A DNA stretch of 6,898 bases from DAOTUB01 sp034437455. Lineage in GTDB: Bacteria; Chloroflexota; Anaerolineae; B4-G1. The translations under genes were made by a program, and so were the position numbers. The DNA is taken from the NCBI GenBank assembly GCA_034437455.1, contig DAOTUB010000292.1, forward strand, positions 1-6,898. Direction: 5' to 3'. Under the pieces are notes generated by a model. The model saw only the letters and a program-made list of their open reading frames with translations, did not search any database and was not told the DNA's origin. Shown piece after piece: positions 5,616-6,898 of the stretch. Position 1 is the first letter of the stretch. Every line of letters begins with the position of its first letter.

Positions 5616-5945
5616 TCACTCCACTTCCTGTTGAGCCTGGAACTCTTCCCGGGTGATGAATTCTCCGCCGGATATGTACCGGGAGACCACTCGCCGCTGG
5701 GCATCGAAGAATAGCTTCACTTCGATCGTTTGAAAGCAGTTTGTTTTCCCACTGCCGACAATCCCCTTGCGCACATAGTAAGCGCCCTCGCTCCCTTTGT
5801 CGTACTGACGCGCGAGATCATTATACAGGTTTACCCGGACAGGAATGTTCTCTCCGCAGCGAGAGCAACGGACGTACTCCCAATGTATATCTTTCTCTTT
5901 GTCATCCCCCAAAAAGACGGAGACGATCTTTTTCAGATAATTCAT
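5616..5945 (-). CDS. Small conserved-type protein with CxxC motif, function unknown
   Basis: The 109-residue soluble protein begins MNYLKKIVSVF and carries a CSRC pair (C27, C30) with a single C70 (TNCFQ) further on. This suggests a metal-binding knuckle or redox pair, although a fourth ligand is not obvious. Its features (WEYVRCSRCGE, then LYNDL, then a GG-containing C-terminal part) recall small hypothetical proteins I associate with Chloroflexota; that is recollection, not a search result. The chosen ATG has AAGGAAGG seven bases upstream. An upstream in-frame ATG at 6057 lies inside the preceding gene and would add an unconvincing 38-residue extension. The gene lies 40 bp downstream of the Mth938-like gene on the same strand, so the two are probably co-transcribed. 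No function is assigned. Confidence 0.75.
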   Translation of the reverse strand: MNYLKKIVSVFLGDDKEKDIHWEYVRCSRCGENIPVRVNLYNDLARQYDKGSEGAYYVRKGIVGSGKTNCFQTIEVKLFFDAQRRVVSRYISGGEFITREEFQAQQEVE

Positions 5946-5985
5946 CACGTTGCCTTCCTTCGGCTGGCCACAGGCAGGTCGTTGG

Positions 5986-6378
5986 TCAGCACGTGCCGTG
6001 GGCCAATAGCGCCACCCGCTTTCCCTGGTGAAACAACTCGTTGTAAACGGCGCATGCATCCGGGGTTTTTTGCAGGATCAATTCAGAGATACCGTGTTCT
6101 CGCGTGGCTTTCTTGACCTTTTTGGGACACTCGATAGCGCCAAACACGCCAGCGCCAATGATCAGAATTTCTATGCCCTGGTCGTACATGCCCGTGATCA
6201 TGGACTTTTTGAGCCTGTGCCCCTTTCTTTCTTTCCACACGGTCACTTTTTTCCCAACCAGGCGAATATCCTTGCCCGCCCCGACCGGCCCGGAGCCGGG
6301 TTCTGAGTGCTCCTCTCCGTTGACGACAAATTTTCCCCAGGAGAAATGGTTGATTGGACCTTTTGGATCGTCAAACAT
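5986..6378 (-). CDS. Mth938-like domain protein (DUF498 family)
   Basis: The 130-residue single-domain protein has the features of the Mth938/DUF498 family: the N-terminal INHFSWGKFVVNGEE strand region (residues 9-23), VTVWKERKGHRL (45-56), then the glycine-rich LIIGAGVFG (72-80), and a last strand leading to the ILQKTPDACAVYNEL helix (101-115). Human AAMDC and the complex I assembly factor NDUFAF3 share this fold; bacterial roles are largely unknown. The start is preferred because GAGGAGGG (rc of 6382-6389) lies just upstream. Upstream in-frame codons are antisense to the divergent gene and show no family similarity. A strong promoter is seen at 6451-6480. The CxxC protein gene follows 40 bp downstream in a likely two-gene operon. 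The family call is firm; the function is not known. Confidence 0.9.
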   Translation of the reverse strand: MFDDPKGPINHFSWGKFVVNGEEHSEPGSGPVGAGKDIRLVGKKVTVWKERKGHRLKKSMITGMYDQGIEILIIGAGVFGAIECPKKVKKATREHGISELILQKTPDACAVYNELFHQGKRVALLAHGTC

Positions 6379-6423
6379 AATCCCTCCTCGACACCATCTG
6401 AGCGCAATGTTTGATCGACGCGA

Positions 6424-6453
6424 TTGGACAAATCTGCCAAGTTGGAGTACATT
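6424..6453 (+). promoter_or_regulatory. Weak candidate promoter of the zinc-ribbon gene
   Basis: TTGGAC (6424-6429; four of six) and TACATT (6448-6453; four of six) are 18 bp apart on the plus strand, about 45 bp before the ATG. The -10 region would overlap the TATAAT of the opposing promoter, so the two could compete. The match is poor and could be chance. Confidence 0.2.
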
Positions 6454-6480
6454 ATACCCTGAACACACGCTCGCCGTCAA
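6451..6480 (-). promoter_or_regulatory. Strong sigma-A/sigma-70-type promoter of the Mth938-like operon
   Basis: On the minus strand, TTGACG (6475-6480; five of six match) and a perfect TATAAT (6451-6456) are 18 bp apart. Transcription would start near 6444, giving a leader of about 65 bases before the ATG at 6378. The -35 box lies only 7 bp from the ribosome site of the divergent gene, so any promoter of that gene must overlap this one. Confidence 0.65.
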
Positions 6481-6498
6481 CTGCGAAAGGAGAGCATC

Positions 6499-6898
6499 AT
6501 GAGCCACTGTCCCAGTTGCGGGCGGTACGTCGGGCCTCATGGGGATGGAGCCTGCCCCTATTGTGGCGCTCGCTTGACCGGGCGCATCTCGATTCGCGCG
6601 GTCAAGATCGCCGCCATCCTGCTTGCCACGGTGGGCCTCGCCATCCTCTGGCTCGCCGCCACGCGCGCCGAGGTACCACTGGTCGCCATCGAGCAGGCTG
6701 GCGCGACGATGAACCTGGCCTACGTGCGGCTGGAGGGACGCTGTATCCGCGCCCCTTCCTACGACCCCAAAAGCGATTATCTCGGCTTTTGGATCGAGGA
6801 CGACACGGGAGAGATCTACGTCGCGGCCTACCGGGCAGAGACGCGACAGATCATCGAGCAAGGACTCGTGCCTGCGCCAGGCGATCTAGTCGAGGTGG
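6499..6898 (+). CDS. Zinc-ribbon, single-pass membrane protein with a probable OB-type domain (3' end cut by window)
   Basis: The frame runs off the window after 133 codons, so the protein is partial. It begins with a zinc ribbon, CPSC (C4, C7) and CPYC (C19, C22), followed by a basic stretch and one membrane helix (about residues 36-54). An outer part from about residue 70 reads like a beta-rich OB-type fold (AYVRLEGRC, then LGFWIEDDTGEIYVAAY, then PAPGDLVEV). The pattern suggests a ribbon in the cytoplasm and the OB-like domain outside, but the orientation is inferred. AAAGGAGA, with AGGAG at 6488-6492, lies six bases before the ATG and supports the start. The gene diverges from the Mth938-like operon across 120 bp. 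OB assignment is moderate and the function is unknown; the rest of the gene would decide. Confidence 0.8.
   Translation, partial: MSHCPSCGRYVGPHGDGACPYCGARLTGRISIRAVKIAAILLATVGLAILWLAATRAEVPLVAIEQAGATMNLAYVRLEGRCIRAPSYDPKSDYLGFWIEDDTGEIYVAAYRAETRQIIEQGLVPAPGDLVEV

Noticed and set aside
6379..6861. N-terminal extension of the Mth938-like frame through the divergent gene.
   Set aside because: The extension is antisense to a gene with a clear zinc ribbon and ribosome site, while a strong promoter and ribosome site support the internal ATG at 6378.

Overview
The window looks like chromosomal DNA of a high-GC, probably Chloroflexota (Anaerolineae/Caldilineae-like) bacterium. This is inferred from the style of the proteins: a GAF/PAS module resembling those of that phylum, an LCP protein with a long Pro/Ser/Thr 'stalk', an Mth938-like gene next to a small Cys-motif protein, and a zinc-ribbon/membrane/OB-type protein. 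No rRNA or tRNA gene, transposon or CRISPR array is visible, so the taxonomic call is soft.

Layout, left to right. Bases 1-145 hold no gene I can support. A minus-strand multi-pass membrane protein of CPBP/Abi type (146-826) follows, with a possible small leader ORF just upstream (823-915). Next is a minus-strand multi-cluster Fe-S protein (1043-1957). The 304-bp gap 1958-2261 is a divergent control region. It holds a good sigma-A-type promoter for the Fe-S gene, three tandem 7-bp repeats spaced exactly 11 bp apart that resemble a PhoB/PhoP-type operator, and a TATAAT box pointing right. Then come a plus-strand ParA-type ATPase (2262-3023) and, overlapping it by 8 bp, an 861-residue membrane protein (3016-5601). 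The latter joins a cytoplasmic GAF-PAS sensory part to an extracytoplasmic LytR-CpsA-Psr (LCP) ligase domain and a LytR_C domain. Convergent to it, on the minus strand, are an Mth938-like protein gene (5986-6378) and a small Cys-motif protein gene (5616-5945), which probably form an operon behind a clear promoter at 6451-6480. A divergent plus-strand zinc-ribbon membrane protein (6499 to the edge) is cut by the end of the window.

The most interesting unit is the ParA / GAF-PAS-TM-LCP pair. LCP enzymes attach anionic polymers or glycans to the cell envelope. ParA ATPases position cargo on the nucleoid or at the membrane. GAF/PAS domains sense small ligands or bind partners. The translational overlap, the sensory fusion and the response-regulator-like repeats upstream together suggest a sensed and perhaps spatially positioned envelope-polymer ligation system. 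That function is a hypothesis: the domain content is read from the sequence, the coupling is inferred.
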